DNA of 64,000 nucleotides from Haematococcus lacustris (Eukaryota > Chlorophyta > Chlorophyceae > Chlamydomonadales > Haematococcaceae). A program made the translations under genes and the position numbers. Location: the NCBI GenBank assembly GCA_030144725.1, contig JASKMD010000021.1, positions 3,350,277 to 3,414,276 of the forward strand, in the 5' to 3' direction. Of this stretch, positions 23,951 through 36,200 are shown one piece after another (positions within the stretch are counted from its first letter, which is position 1; the number at the start of each line of letters is the position of its first letter). The notes under the pieces were generated by a model. The model did no database searches. It worked only from the letters and a program-made list of their open reading frames with translations, and was not told the DNA's origin.

Positions 23951-23991
23951 CGATCTCTTTTCTCTTTTCTCCGTCCATTGGAAACGCGCCC
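23951..23991 (-). repeat. right terminal inverted repeat
   Basis: Reverse complement of the left end with about one mismatch in the first 24 bases and one gap further in; TTA follows directly. A second partial copy of the same end sits 50 bases upstream at 23901-23933. Confidence 0.75.
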
Positions 23992-24321
23992 TTAGCTGCC
24001 TGACATGCCATGCTTGCTGCGTGTATTCTGAACACAGCTGGAGCGGTAGGTGGCTGCAAGGCCCAGGTGGCGCTACAGGTGACACAAGCCGCTTGTTGGG
24101 TGCAACTGGCATTGGCAGGGGGGTGGGGGGCGGGGGATGCTTAGTTGGTGTTTAAAGACCCTATCATTGTGCTCAGCCCCTGTCACACATGCAGCTAAGC
24201 ATGTGTTGCTACGACCTATCCTGGCCATGGTAGCTTGCATACAACCACTCGACCGTGTTGAGAACATGCAAGAAGAGCCTGGATGGTACTAGTAACAAAG
24301 CTAAACATGGCTTCCTGGCCA

Positions 24322-24616
24322 TCATTGCTGGCCCTGGAGCCGCCTGCTGGCTGCACGCCCTGCAAGCCTGCCCTTACCCATGCACTTTTCGAGATGGGGT
24401 GCAAACATGCCAGCTGACACCTGCCGCCCGCATGACTTGCAGGTCACCAAGTCGGTGGCTTTAGCAGGGTGGGACTGCCCGAACACGTCTTTGCGCTTCC
24501 CCAACACACTCCTGCTCGCAGGTGGGGGGTCACCACCTTGATTGCCTGAGCTCATGCGCTCCTGGAAGCACATCACAGCATGCCATGCGTGTAACTTGGT
24601 GTAGTTCTGCTGCAGC
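24322..24616 (-). CDS. SGF11: SGF11 zinc-finger exon (SAGA deubiquitinase module)
   Basis: Terminal exon of an SGF11/ATXN7L3-like protein, which anchors the Ubp8 histone H2B deubiquitinase in SAGA. The exon starts after an AG acceptor at 24617 and reads [20 protein letters not shown], a polar linker with GKRKD, then [20 protein letters not shown] with MGKGR after it. That is the C-x2-C-x(n)-H-x3-C zinc finger with the FAPHLEKC core that defines the family. A short basic tail ([12 protein letters not shown]) ends at the stop. The basic residues after the finger are where family members touch the nucleosome. The 5' exon(s), beyond about 24700, were not resolved. Confidence 0.8.
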
Positions 24617-25215
24617 CTGTGCGGCTACGTAGCTATCATTTTGGTTAGCAGGCATGTAGAGTCAGAGCCATGAGAAGTAACCAGTTTGTTACCTATGCGT
24701 GAGGGTGCTACTCGTCTGCTGAGCTTTTTCAGCGTGTTCACTGGCGCAGCTGCGAAGGCCAGCGCAAGTCTCAGTCCTAAGCTCCCGACTGCCCGAAGCG
24801 ACGCGCTCTTCACTCTGCTGTACGATGACAAAAACCGCGACAAAAGCAGCTGGAACGATCCGCCCGCCGTTGGTCCTCCGCAGCGTCACATGCACTTGAC
24901 TTAAGAGCCTGCTGAGCCTATGTCCGTACTTCAGCGACCAAAAGGGTGGGAAAGTCTCCTGACTTTTCAATTAGTTGGTATAAGCTTAGTTCTCCATCAA
25001 GCTAGTCATGCAGGCCCCTCCAGGCTGAAGATCAGGCCATCAAGCCGACGTGCACGGTATTGTACGCCATGCCTCATGCAGTGGATTGTCAAGACAGCGT
25101 CCCTCACACTTCGACAACGGCCGCACTCACAACAACACTATCAGCGCTACTGTGCATCCAAGTAGTCCCTGTCTTGTCACCGTTAAATCCAAACCCTTCG
25201 TCAGCTGTCGCAGTC
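24617..25215. other. spacer between SGF11 and a plus-strand gene
   Basis: Should contain the 5' exon or exons of the SGF11-like gene and the divergent promoter region, but no exon could be fixed by homology. Confidence 0.35.
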
Positions 25216-25781
25216 ATGGCCGTAGTTCCCGTGCTGGACAGGGACTCCGCGATGGCAGCGTCTGATCTTCACGTCAAGAAGGCTGTGCCAGCCGCTCCTC
25301 GGCAGGGGCCTTCTCGGCGTTTCCGTGCGGCCAGCAGGGTGTTGATGGCCGTGAAGAGGTTTCAGGGTGCGTGCCCGCCGCAGACCAGGGACAGTCCCCG
25401 GCCAACGCTTCTAATCCTGTGGCCTTGCCCACCCTGTCCTGCCCGCAGCTGCTCTGAACCCCACCTACACATATGGCAAGAGCGAGGCACCTCGGGTAGG
25501 CGCAGCTTGACCAGCGCCTGTGCATCTCCCTTGCATGGAAGCCTGCACACTCCACTGTGCGCATGCCTGCTTGTGTGCAGGAGTGTGTTGTGCTGACCCC
25601 AGCCATGCTGGCCACGAAGGCTGTGGATCGCACAGCATCTCACAAGCAGCACAGCCAGACCAGCTGCCCCAGATCACGGAGCGGGCGGACAGTCAGTGGC
25701 CTGCCCGGGAGCCCAGGCGTGCAGCATGGCTTCAAGGCGCAGCTTTTGCTCGCCCCCCTGCCAGGGGCCATTGCAGCCTAG
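25216..25781 (+). CDS. small hypothetical protein, three exons
   Basis: Three exons join in phase with consensus sites: 25216-25366, 25449-25495 and 25581-25781, coding for 132 residues. It begins MAVVPVLDRDSAMAASDLHV, continues with a basic stretch (RQGPSRRFRAASRVLMAVKR), a short second exon with ALNPTYTYGKSEAPR, and ends with a Ser/Arg-rich tail and TAG. There is no signal peptide or membrane segment. The TYG motif and small basic nature resemble microtubule-inner-protein type sequences, but that is only an impression. The family is not recognised; the consistent splice phases are the main support. Confidence 0.45.
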
Positions 25782-26073
25782 AGCCACCTGGGCGCACTGC
25801 CATGGTGTGCAAGCCCAAGAACGCTTGCTTCCATGTGCCCTCTGTACAGTATCACAATACAATGATAAGTGTGAGCGCAAGCTGGTGTACAAGGCCATCC
25901 TTACCCTCACCCTCACCTTGTGCTTGTTCAAGGCTGTGGTGCGGCTATCACAAAACACAGTGCATGCCACATGCATCACTGGCAGCATGTCAATGCCACT
26001 GTGTCATTGTAGAAAACCTGGCTTGTGTACCTTATTGGGTAGTGCCTGCCTGGCAGGGTTTGCAACTAGTGGA

Positions 26074-26312
26074 GCACATCTCCTTGTATTCGGTGGCCCA
26101 GCATCATCTGCACATGCCGGCTGCAACACTATACAGGGCCTGGTGGTGCAATGACGCATGCCAGTGGTGCTGCCGTGTCATGTAAGCTGATGTAGCAGAT
26201 CTCATTGTATTTAGTGGCCCAGCATGATCTGCACATGTCAACTATGACATTGTGCAGGGCGTGGCTGTGCAGCCATGTATGCCAGCAGGGCTACTGAGTC
26301 ATGCTAGCTGTT
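26074..26312 (+). repeat. diverged 119-bp tandem duplication
   Basis: Two adjacent copies of a block starting AGCACATCTCCTTGTATTC / AGCAGATCTCATTGTATTT, each containing GTGGCCCAGCAT and CATCTGCACATG-like segments, with a period of about 119 bases. Divergence of about 20-25 percent suggests an old duplication. Confidence 0.7.
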
Positions 26313-26980
26313 GCCATTGCAGCAACTGTGGTCCCCATGTGTGGTTGTGAAGCGCACCTGGCGGCTGCTCACACAGCTGATGTAGACAAGAGCATATGCC
26401 AAGCTTTCACAAATCCTGTCACAAGGCCAGGTACGGACTAGTGTAGCCTTCAGCAGTCAGTGGAGGACGATAAGTGCACCAGCTTTGCATACGCACCAAT
26501 TGCCGGCCCTGTCCACCAGGCGCACAAAAGGCATAGCCACAGGCAATGACCGACTTGAGGCCAGGGCACCATCATTGGGCTGCACACCCGTCCGGCCACC
26601 AGCAGCTCATCGCACCAATCGGCGGCCTCATCCGTGCAGAAATAAGGTGCACCTGCCCTACAGTGTTCGGCTGCCTTAGGTCACCCCCGTGGTTGGCCCA
26701 CCCCCCATGGCCCAAGAGATCAAAACTAACTCATTGGCTGGATAGCAAGTGGCTGACGTGAGTGTGTAGGCGAGGGGGCGAGGCATCAAACCAGTTGTAC
26801 TCACACCAACAAGGCTTCAACCTGCTGGTATCACACAGGCAGTGGAACTCGCGTCCCGCGCTCACATTCACGAGACAATTCTCCCCCCTACTCCTCTCCA
26901 ACCAGCTCTTGCTCCCTATCGTATACCAAAGCACCCATCGCATACCAGCCCGCCCTTCTTCCGCTGCTTGATGCGCGAGA
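26313..26980. other. spacer before transporter gene
   Basis: No exon recognised. It should contain the promoter and 5' UTR of the gene starting at 26981. Confidence 0.35.
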
Positions 26981-27730
26981 ATGCAGGACCCCGAAGCCGC
27001 TGTTCCGCCACTAGAGCAACCAGAAGCGGAGATCCGGCGATCCGAAGCGCTTCGAGCTGCTGGTGCAGCTTACCTGGAAGCGTCAATAAAAGCTGTGGTA
27101 TGTCAACCCATGTGCTCCTTGCTGGGAACCATTGGCCAACCGACTTTTTGCCCATGGCTTTGTCTTTGCAGGGGTCCTCATCGGATGGTCATATAACAGA
27201 TCAATTCAGCCCTGTACCTGCTCCCAAACCTAGGAAGAAACGGAAGGAGAAGGTTGACCCTGACATTGTAAGTCACATGCTTTACCTACCACCATACGAC
27301 TCACAATGTACTATGAAGCTGTGCCCACGCTCAGCAGTCCTTGCGAAGTTCAAGGTTGGCGCATGCTCCTAGGTAGCTTTTGGTCAACTTTTTGAGTCGG
27401 CAAAGACCTACCTGTACGCAACCCTTTTCATCGCTGCCTCTGCAGCTTCACCGGTGCTAATAAAGGTGAGGCCTTGACCAGGGAAACCATGCATCCGTGC
27501 ATCCATGCATCCATGTCCAGACTCCCTTACCCGACTATTTACCCATCATGCTCAGCTGCTTGCGCATCTACCATACTCAGATGCCTACATGCCTGCTTGC
27601 ATCCACATACTGCCTGTCTGCCACGCCCTCGCCACCCAGCTGCCCGCACCCACTACGCCTCCCTCTGCTGCCACTGCTGCTGCCGCCCTTGCTGCTACTG
27701 CTGCTAAAGTGTCACCGCTACTGTTGCTGC

Positions 27731-27764
<34 letters not shown>

Positions 27765-30700
27765 GCTACCATTGCCACTGTCGCTGCCACCACTGCCACT
27801 GTTGCCACCAGCTCATGCACGACCAGCTGCTCCCAGCCCCTCCACCGCTGCCCAGTCTGTTGCCCTCTACAGGGATCCCTGTACACCATGCAAACGCCCG
27901 CCGTCCTCCTCTTCCTCCACATGCTGGCCACCAGCCTGATGCTGTGGCTGGCAGCGTGGTTTGAGGTGTTCCCACTGCAGCCTCTCAGCCTCCAGGCAGT
28001 CAAAGGGGCGGGCATCAGGGCAGCGCTGGGGGCCATGCAGGTAGGAGCCCTGCGGGGCGGCCAGCTCAGGGGCAGGCAGCCTGTCCAGCACCGCAGATCG
28101 GCAGAGTGTAGTGCAGATCGGCGAATGAAACCGGTGGATGAAATTGGGTGAGCGAAAAGTCGGGTGCACACAGCCTGTCTGTTTGCTTACTGTGCACTGA
28201 ATGCTACAGGCCACCCGGCTGCATGCCACTGCCGTGCCGCGGCCCCCAGGTTTAGCAGCTGCCTTACGTTGCGGTCCTGCTTCACCACGTGTTGGCAGTG
28301 TTGGCATGACCTGCTGGCAGTTCCAGCCTCCAGCTGAGTCGACCGCAGAGCCATGCGAGAGTCATGATGTATTGGTGGTGATGTGAGGCTGTGTGGCAGT
28401 GTGAGGCGCCTGAGGCTGTGAGGAATAGCAATGCGGGTCTGCACATATGTCTTGTCAACCATGCTAGCGACGACGATGGGCACAAGCAACAGAACCCCAC
28501 CCCACCTGTTCACCGTTACTTGCTTTGCTTGCATCTGTGCTCTGCTGACGTTAAACAGCGAGGACACAAGCCACAGGACCCCAACAGTCAGCCAGGCAGC
28601 TAGGCAGCTAGGCAGCTAGGCAGCTGGGCAGCTGGGCAGCTGGGCAGCCCAGCAGCCAGGCAGCCAGCCACTGCTGCAGGGTGGCAGATGAGGGATCAGG
28701 CAAGACAGCACCTACAGCATGGCGGCGGACCCCTGGCAGCTGGCGCCAACAAGCTGTCCTCCACCATCTCAAGCGCAGCCAAGCCCGGCACCCAGCACCT
28801 CTGCTCTGCTCTGCCGGCCAGCTTAGGACCCACTCACTGGGCTCGATAGGTCCTCTGGGGCTTCCTCTGCTCCTGTGCCACAGCCATGATCACATGCTGA
28901 GGGCCTCCCACACGCATGGGCAATGGAAAGCAACCCCATGGCAGAACATGCTGCCACACATGCATGCTCGACGCCTGCCTTATCCCTGACCAGCTTCAAT
29001 GCTTACCGCGCCAGCATCACCTCATCACCATCATCATCATTGCAGGCCATTTGCTAATGTGTGGGTTATTGGGGTGGATGCAGCCTTCACCACCATCACC
29101 ACTTCTGAGGCTGTGGTTGCTGGCTCCCGGCTGCTGCTGTTGCCACTGCTGCTGCTGCCATCAGTGTTGCTGCTGCTGCTGCTGCTGCCTGCCCATGCCA
29201 TCGCTTCTGCTGCCTGACGGTGCCTCCACTGCTGCTGCCTGGCTGCTGCCTGCTGCCGCTGCCTGGCTGCAGAAGCTGTGCATCTTCAGCACCCTGCACC
29301 ACAACTCCGTGAACTTTGTTCTCTGCTGGACCCTAGCCGGCAGGGAGCTGCTGGAGCTGGCGGCAGCAGTGCTGGCGCAAGGGGGGCAGCTACCCCCTAG
29401 CTTCCTCACCACCAGGCCGCTGTACGTGGCAGCAGCAGTGGCTACTGGTGGGCAGGGGGGTTGGCGGGGGAGGGTGAGGGGCAGAGGGTAGGCGCTCGCA
29501 GGAAGAGAGGAGGAGAGGGAAGATGTATATAGCCAGCCAGGACTCACACCTGCCCCTTTACGTGACTCACCCCTTCCTCACCCCAGACCTTAGTGTGACC
29601 TGCTGCTGCTGCTGTTGCTGCTGCCGCTGCTGTTGCTGCCGCTGCTGTTGCTGCTGCCGCCGCCGCTGCTGCCGCTGCTGTGGACCTACCCTCTGCCCTT
29701 AACTTGTCACTGTCAATCCTTGGAGTATCTGGGCGACCGTCCCTCATCCTAGCTGACCCTTATGTGTATTTCCTGCATGGCCGCATTGATGTTTTGAGCT
29801 TGCCTGCAGCCAGCCCTGTTCTACACCCATTTCACTGGTTTGCCCCTGCCCCTGCCCCTGCCCCTGCCCCTGCCCCTGCCCCTGCCCCTGCCCCTGCCCC
29901 TGCCCCTGCCCCTGCCCCTGCCCCTGCCCCTGCCCCTGCCCCTGCCCCTGCCCCTGCCCCTGCCCCTGCCCCTGCCCCTGCCCCTGCCCCTGCCCCTGCC
30001 CCTGCCCCTGCCCCTGCCCCTGCCCCTGCCCCTGCCCCTGCCCCTGCCCCTGCCCCTGCCCCTGCCCCAGCCCCAGCCCCAGCCCCAGCCCCAGCCCCAG
30101 CCCCAGCCCCAGCCCCAGCCCCAGCCCCAGCCCCAGCCCCTGTCCCTGCTGCTTTGATCTTGCCTGCAGCGCTGGAGTTCGTGCTTGATCAGGACAAGGT
30201 GTGGGTGGGCGGGCTGATGATGGTGCTGTGGACCGTGGCTGCGACGCTGGAGTTAGTGTGGCAGACGCTGAAGGGAGACCCCCATGCAGGCGGCCGCATC
30301 ACATGTGAGTCATAGGGGGCCATGTGAAATTGATGGATTATGCCATAACCAACATACCGGAATTGCATCCCTGGTATTCAGGGCCATAGTTTCCGCTTCT
30401 TGTGTCACAAGCATGTGCGCCACATGCGACTCATGCTTCATATGCATCACATGCTTCACATGCTCATGAGACTGGGTGCCCTGCACACTCTGCCAGACCT
30501 GATAGCATGTGCGCATGTAGGCGCCATGCACCCTTGTCCGTTGCTGGACTCACATGCCCTGCCATAGCCACAGTCAAGTCACCGCCTTGACTAAAGCACC
30601 GCCTTGACCACCGCCTCCCCTTGCCCCTGACCCGCCCCCCCGGCCCCCTTTCCCCTCCCCCTTACCCTGCCCTTGTGATCCGCAGCGTTCTGGCTGGCCA

Positions 30701-32370
30701 GCTGGTTTCGTGACTGCAGCGCTGAGGAGGACACGTTGGAGCCCCCCACCCTCACTCTTCTGTCACACTCCCTGCCGGCTGTCCCTGTGCTGCTGCTGGG
30801 CTTCCTGGCTTTGGAAGGGAGAGAACTGGTGGGTTTGGCTGTGCAAGCTGTACGTTGTTAGCAGTAGTTGCAGCAGTGGCAGCAGCAGTGGCAGCGGCAC
30901 CAACAGCAGCGCCTTACTAGCTGTGCTCTGTCAGGTAGAGCAGGCAGCACTGAGACTGAGGCACAGTACAGGCTGCAGCGCATGTTTTGACTAACTGAGG
31001 TGGGCAGCACAGCTCAGGCAGCACAATGTAGTCAGGCCAGCTAGCAGTGCAAGCCGTGGGCAGGCAGGTGACAGGCAGGTGGCAGGTAGGAGTCAGGCAG
31101 GGGGCAGGCAGGGGGTAGGCAGGGGCCAGGCGGGGGGCAAGCTAGGGGAAGGCAGGGGGAAGGCAGGGGGCAAAGGCAGCCAGGTGGATTATAGGTCAGG
31201 GCCTACCTCCCCTCCTGATAGTCCCATCCTGCTTCAGGTGGTGCGATGGTGGCAACACAAGGCCAGCAAGGCAAAGCCAGCAAGACCAGCAATAAGCTTA
31301 GCAGAGCAGCCGGCTGAACAACCAAAGACCAGGACACTGTGCACGGCTGAATGCAGGTGCAGGTGCAGGTGCAGGTGCTGTCAGTGACCACCGTGGACAT
31401 CCTTGTGACACGGCCTGTTTCATTCTGCCTGTCAGCGTTGCTGCAAACATACGCAGCATCGTAGGTCCAACACAGCTGCTGGGAGGGGGCAATGCATGCT
31501 GCTCTGGCTGCCCTCCGCAGGTGGATCATGAGCTGTCTGTGCCTGCGGTCAAGGTCATGCTGCTGGCCATAGCTGCGTATGTCACGGCTGAGGGCTGCAA
31601 GCTCATGCTCCAGGAGCGCATGGCGCCCAGCACCCAGCTTGGGCTCAGGGCGGCGGCCACGCTGGTGACCATCATCGCCTACTTCCTGGTGGGGCGGGGG
31701 CGGGGGGTGGTTAGGGTTAGGATTAGGGGTAGGGGTAGGGTAACCCTCCTGGTGGGGCTGAGGCTGGGGTTAGTATGTGATGCGTCCTGCTCAGGAGGTG
31801 ATGCTCACGCACCCTGGCCAGATGATGATGCGGGTGTGACACCGTGCAGCATGGTGTGACCAGGCCCTGCATCCTTGGCCCTTCACTGCATGGGCTCAGG
31901 GCTCACCTGGACAAAGACAATTGGCACTGGCTGAGCAGTAGACTCAGTTCTGTGCTCCACTGTGTGAAGCTGTCTCACCAAGGGCTGCTTCACTCACAAC
32001 CTGAGCCTAGCTGCTCTTGACAAGGCTGTCGTAGCTTACAGTGCCACACCATTTCTCACCTCATCAGCAATGTCACCAGTTGCCGCTGCAGCGTTGAATG
32101 CATGCTGTGTGGTTACTGTCAGCGGTCCTCTTGGTTGATGCTGGTGATGCTGCGCGAGCACCAGACATGAGATGCTGTAATGTAGTAATTGTAACTGTTG
32201 TAGTAATTGTAGGGGAACAACTGTGCTGGTGATGCTGCTGGCGGTGTGCTGGTGGGGTGCTGGTGGTGGTGCAGGAGGAGGTGTGGACCATCTCCTGGGC
32301 AGCGGTGCTGTGCACACTGGTTGCCTGCGCCAGTGCACACCAGCTCTCACGCATGCGGGGGCCTGCTTAG
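26981..32370 (+). CDS. SLC35/TPT-like membrane transporter
   Basis: Probable drug/metabolite-superfamily carrier of the nucleotide-sugar or triose-phosphate translocator type. Resolved exons: 26981-27097, 27172-27267, 27373-27465, 27873-28040, 30170-30304, 30686-30828, 31521-31688 and 32275-32370, all joining in phase where adjacent. Further coding segments lie near 29050-29150 and 29268-29445, and one or two exons are missing between. The N-terminus is soluble and ends in a basic patch (KPRKKRKEK). Helix-like segments follow: YLYATLFIAASAASPVLIK, AVLLFLHMLATSLMLWLAAW, VWVGGLMMVLWTVAATLEL, LTLLSHSLPAVPVLLLGFLA and GLRAAATLVTIIAYFL. The last exon gives TISWAAVLCTLVACASAH and a stop. The helix order and the EGREL loop fit TPT-family carriers. 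The substrate cannot be told. Confidence 0.55.
27655..27790 (+). repeat. CTG/CCG triplet-rich intron segment
   Basis: Degenerate CTG, CCG and CAC triplets in the intron before the exon at 27873. Similar CTG-rich tracts recur at about 29155-29200 and 29598-29690 in later introns of the same gene. Confidence 0.8.
29842..30143 (+). repeat. (CCCCTG)n then (CCCCAG)n hexamer array
   Basis: About 37 CCCCTG units change to about 13 CCCCAG units. The hexamer keeps a Pro-Ala frame open across the whole array and into the exon at 30170. An AG acceptor just before that exon (TTGCCTGCAG) shows that it is most likely intronic. Confidence 0.95.
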
Positions 32371-33201
32371 GCGCCGGGCCTCAGCTTGTTGGGCGGACTG
32401 AGCAGTCTGACTGCGTGCATGGTGCCGCATGCGTGATGGGAGCCAGCTGATGGGCAGGCACACTCAGCTGCAGCCATGGACTAGGTAGCACAGAGGGGCA
32501 GCAAGACGCTTATAGAGGAAGGCCAAGCCAGTCCAACATGGCTGATTCAACATGTTTGACTGAGGGTAATCTCACTAAGCTACTCCAATCAAGTTGAAGC
32601 ATCCTCGTTTGCACCTTCAATGACCACGAACCCCACATCGGAAGGGCAAGCCAGGGTTTCTTTCGCATGACGTCATGGGTGGCACACAGGGTGGTGGCAA
32701 TATGCCGTCAAGGAGTTGCCATGGTGAGCATCTCCGGTTCCACAGTCTGCATGGGACTTCCTGGTCTGTATTGCGGTGTGTCCCGACCCCAAGCCTTGTG
32801 CATGGGAAGCCAGCCTTGTGACTCATGGCTCATGCAGTGGTTTGTTGTCATCTGGTGGCCGTGTGGGCGTTGCACATGATGATGATGTTGATCGTCGTGA
32901 ACACCGCTCAAGCCAGCTGCATGGTGGGGGCTTGTAGTTTTCCACAACACACTGCGGGGCTGGGTGTATCACACAGTGTCATACAAGCCATACACTGCAT
33001 GCCTTGAACAAGAAATATGTAAATGTCAGAGTGTGTCAGAGTGTGTCGGAACAGGCAAATGTGAGTCGTTGTCAGGTCGGGCCATGCAGGAAGACATGCA
33101 CCATGCAAGGAGCCATGCTACCATGGAGCGGACCATGCCACAGTATGCGGAGTCACGGTGAAAGGGCGTTACTCTCGAGCTGCGCAGCTCGCATGCCCGA
33201 C
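32371..33201. other. convergent intergenic region
   Basis: Lies between the 3' ends of the plus-strand transporter and the minus-strand CFAP47 gene, so it should hold both 3' UTRs. No gene, RNA or long repeat was recognised. Confidence 0.45.
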
Positions 33202-36200
33202 TCATCTCCCTCGGGTGCGCTTCACATTCGCGGCCACAAAGTTGGGGCGCCCGGACTCGCGCGACGTGCTGCTTGCCAGAGCCAGCTGGGCTGCCAGCTG
33301 CGCACTGAGCTTGTTGTCGATAGATGCCTTGAAGTCCTGGGTCTTTGGAGGCACGTAGGAGGGCATGCGGCCGACTAGCTCGAAGCTGCACGACAACAAA
33401 GCAGTCGGGAACATACCCAGTCACGAATGCTACATACCAGACTGTCACTTGGCTTGGCAAGGCACAGAAAGAAGAGGCGAGAGGCACAGCTCGTATGTCA
33501 GTGCCAACAAGACTATGGCAGCTCTTCACCATGACATGGCACTGCAGAAGCAGCAACTAGCAGCAGCCCAGCCGATGTGGCATGCTGGAGGCAAACCCAC
33601 CTGTACTGACTGTCATTGGTGGCCACCAGCAGCCTGCCCTTGAGCACCTTGCCGAAGTCCTTGCAGGTGTACATCACCACCAAGGGAGGCTCCACACCGG
33701 CCAGCGTGTCCCCTGCTGATGGCCCGCCTTCGCCCACAACCGGCCTGCCCCGACCTGATAACCCACTCTTGGTGCGAGATGCGGGGTGCTGTGTGCCACC
33801 TGCTTCGCTGACGCTTGCTGACATGGGCTGGGCAGAGGCAGGGTCGACATCGTCAAGCTCCGACAGTCCCGGTGGCCGGACCGGCAAGAGTCCGCTGGCC
33901 GGTCGGACGTCGAATGACAGTGGCGTGTCAGCAGTGAATGTCGCGGTGAAGGCTTGAGGTTGGGAGCTGCTGCCAGAAAACAGCCAAACTGGTAGCGCGC
34001 TGGTCTGCCCCATCGCAGCTTCTAGGACAAGGACGCCATCGCTGTCTGCCTCGGTCACACTAAACTGTAATTCAAATCGCCAGCGCCCGCCACTTGCCTT
34101 GCTGACGACAAGCTCTGCAGTGCCTGCCAAGGGCACAGGGGAGCAGAAGTTGAGGCGGTATTGCAAGGGTTGATGCGGGGCGGTTATCATTGGAGCTCCG
34201 GCCGGCTCGACCCGAAGGACTCCCGGCTGGCTGAGCTCCGTCGGGCAGCCGGGCGGAAAGACGAGCTCGTGAGAAAACATCTCTCCGCTGGCCGGGACGC
34301 TGGCTAGGCCGGCGAGTTGCAATGCGAGTGGCTCGTCCAAGCGGGTGCGAGCTTTGCACCTGATCGCGAGCACCAGACATGAGAGGCTCAATTGGGCAAG
34401 GCACTATTTGGCAAGGCAAGGCATGTTTGTGCATGTTCAGCACGCTGCACCACAACCAGGCCGCATACAGAAAACCGAAACCGCATCTTAAGATATTGCT
34501 AGCTGTTAGCCGGCAGGATGGGACGGCGACGACATTCCAGCAGATGCTAACAGTCGGTCGGCAGGATGCGGCGGAAACGAGCTTGTCAGCTTCCCACCAG
34601 GCTGTAGAAGGTGGACAGGGCATGTGGCAAGCAGCCCCAGGCAACTGTTAGCCGGCAGCCTTGCTCCTGTCCGCCCTGCCCCACCGCCTTGCTGCCCCGC
34701 TTCTGCTAGCCTGCACACCTCACCTGAACCTGAAGGCGGCTCCAGACGTCTTTGCTGCATCCACCTCTGCTATTGCCTGAATAGGGTACCGCCATGACAG
34801 CAGCATGGGCATGACAGCCCCGCCTGGCGACCCCTCTGCTGGCGTGCCGGGTTTTCCCAGCCTTGGGTCACTGGCGGACACGGTGAGCTGGGCAGAGATG
34901 GAGTGCAAGCGCTTGGGTGTGAACCCTAGTGTGATGGTCACACTGCCCTCCCCAGGCACCAGGCACTCCAGGGGGGCGGCAGGCGTGCCCAAGGGCCCGG
35001 AGGGGGAGGCAGCAGCAGGGGGGCCAGGGGGGAGGGAGGGGGGCTGTGGGGCACCAGGCCCATCTGCCCGGGTGGCTGAGGTGTGCAGCGGTGTCAAGAG
35101 CTGCACCTCCTGGGAGGTGGCTCCAGGGCCTGACAGGCTGAGTCTGACTGTGGTGGGCAGTGGGAAGGGGTTGTGCCACACCAGGCTGCCACGCCCAGTA
35201 GCCCCACCCAGCGCTGCACTCAGGAGCACTGGATCCATCGCGCTGGGCAGGTCCCCACAGCCTGTGGGGCAGCCACAGTGTCCAGGGCAGTGAGGGGTGG
35301 TGGAGTGAGGGGTAGGGCAGCGAGGGGTGGTGGACGCACACAGTGGACCTAGCAGGGTGAGGCCCTAAGAGGGTGAGGACCTGGCAGGGTAAGGACCTGG
35401 GAGGCTGTGTGGGACAGCAATGCCTTGTCACAGAACTGCCTTGTCACACAGGCAAATACACCCACCAACCAGCCAGCCAGCCAGCCAGCCTCAGTATGTG
35501 CAGGGCAGGGCTTGGGGTGTGCAGGCAGCAGTAACAGCAACAAGTGAAAGCCCAAGGCAGTGTGAGAGGGCAAGTTGGCAGGAACTAATTTGCGCCTGTC
35601 ACTGGACCAAATTAACAGGTCACAGCCCAAAGCAGGGTGTGGAGGTGGGTGGGCGTGCAGGCGGTCGGCCCCTAGCGCTAGGCTGTTGAAGCCAGTGGCA
35701 GCACCTGCCTTGCACATGGTACTCCCAGGTGCCCATGTCTTCACTGTCCAGCACCACCACTGCCTGGTCCATCTGGTCCGGGCTGGCAGCGCTGCTGGCC
35801 AGGCTGGCTGGGCTGTACTGCAGCTGCACCTCACCTTCCTCCATCGGCCCCAGCTGGAGGGCGGGAGGCCACACGCTGGAGCAGGGGCAGGCAGGCAAGC
35901 AGGGCGTGAAGGGCTGCACTGGGGGGAAGATGGAGAGGCCAGGGTCAGGGTCAGGCTGGGGAGAGGCCAGAGGGGGCAGCACAGTAAGGCAGCACCCTGG
36001 TTGCAGGCTAGCGGGATGAGACACTGCCCCTCCGTGGTGCTGACTTGGAGAACAGAGGGGCTGGTTGCCTGCAGCCCCTGGCCCCTGGCCCCGCCACACG
36101 ACAGCTCCGCAGGCAGCGAGCAAGAGGGTGAGGCGTTGTGCAGGCATGAAGTGCAGAGGGTAGTCTACTGCAGGGACTTGGCTACCGCCCCATAAGCACA

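Larger units (their letters stand above)
20143..23991. mobile_element. TIR DNA transposon with nested second end (TTA target)
   Basis: The ends are inverted copies. The left (20143-20184) begins GGGCGCGTTTCCAATG and continues CACGGAGAGAAAG. The right (23951-23991), read on the minus strand, begins the same and differs only slightly. TTA flanks both ends (20140-20142 and 23992-23994), a 3-bp target duplication of the kind made by PIF/Harbinger elements. Inside, the left subterminal block GGTCACCCCTCCCATTGAAC (20226 on) has an inverted partner at 23196-23262, which marks the original right end. A second left-type end (CGTTTCCAATGCGCGGAGA near 23306) and a duplicated right end (23901-23933) show a later related insertion or rearrangement at the right edge. 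Confidence 0.7.
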
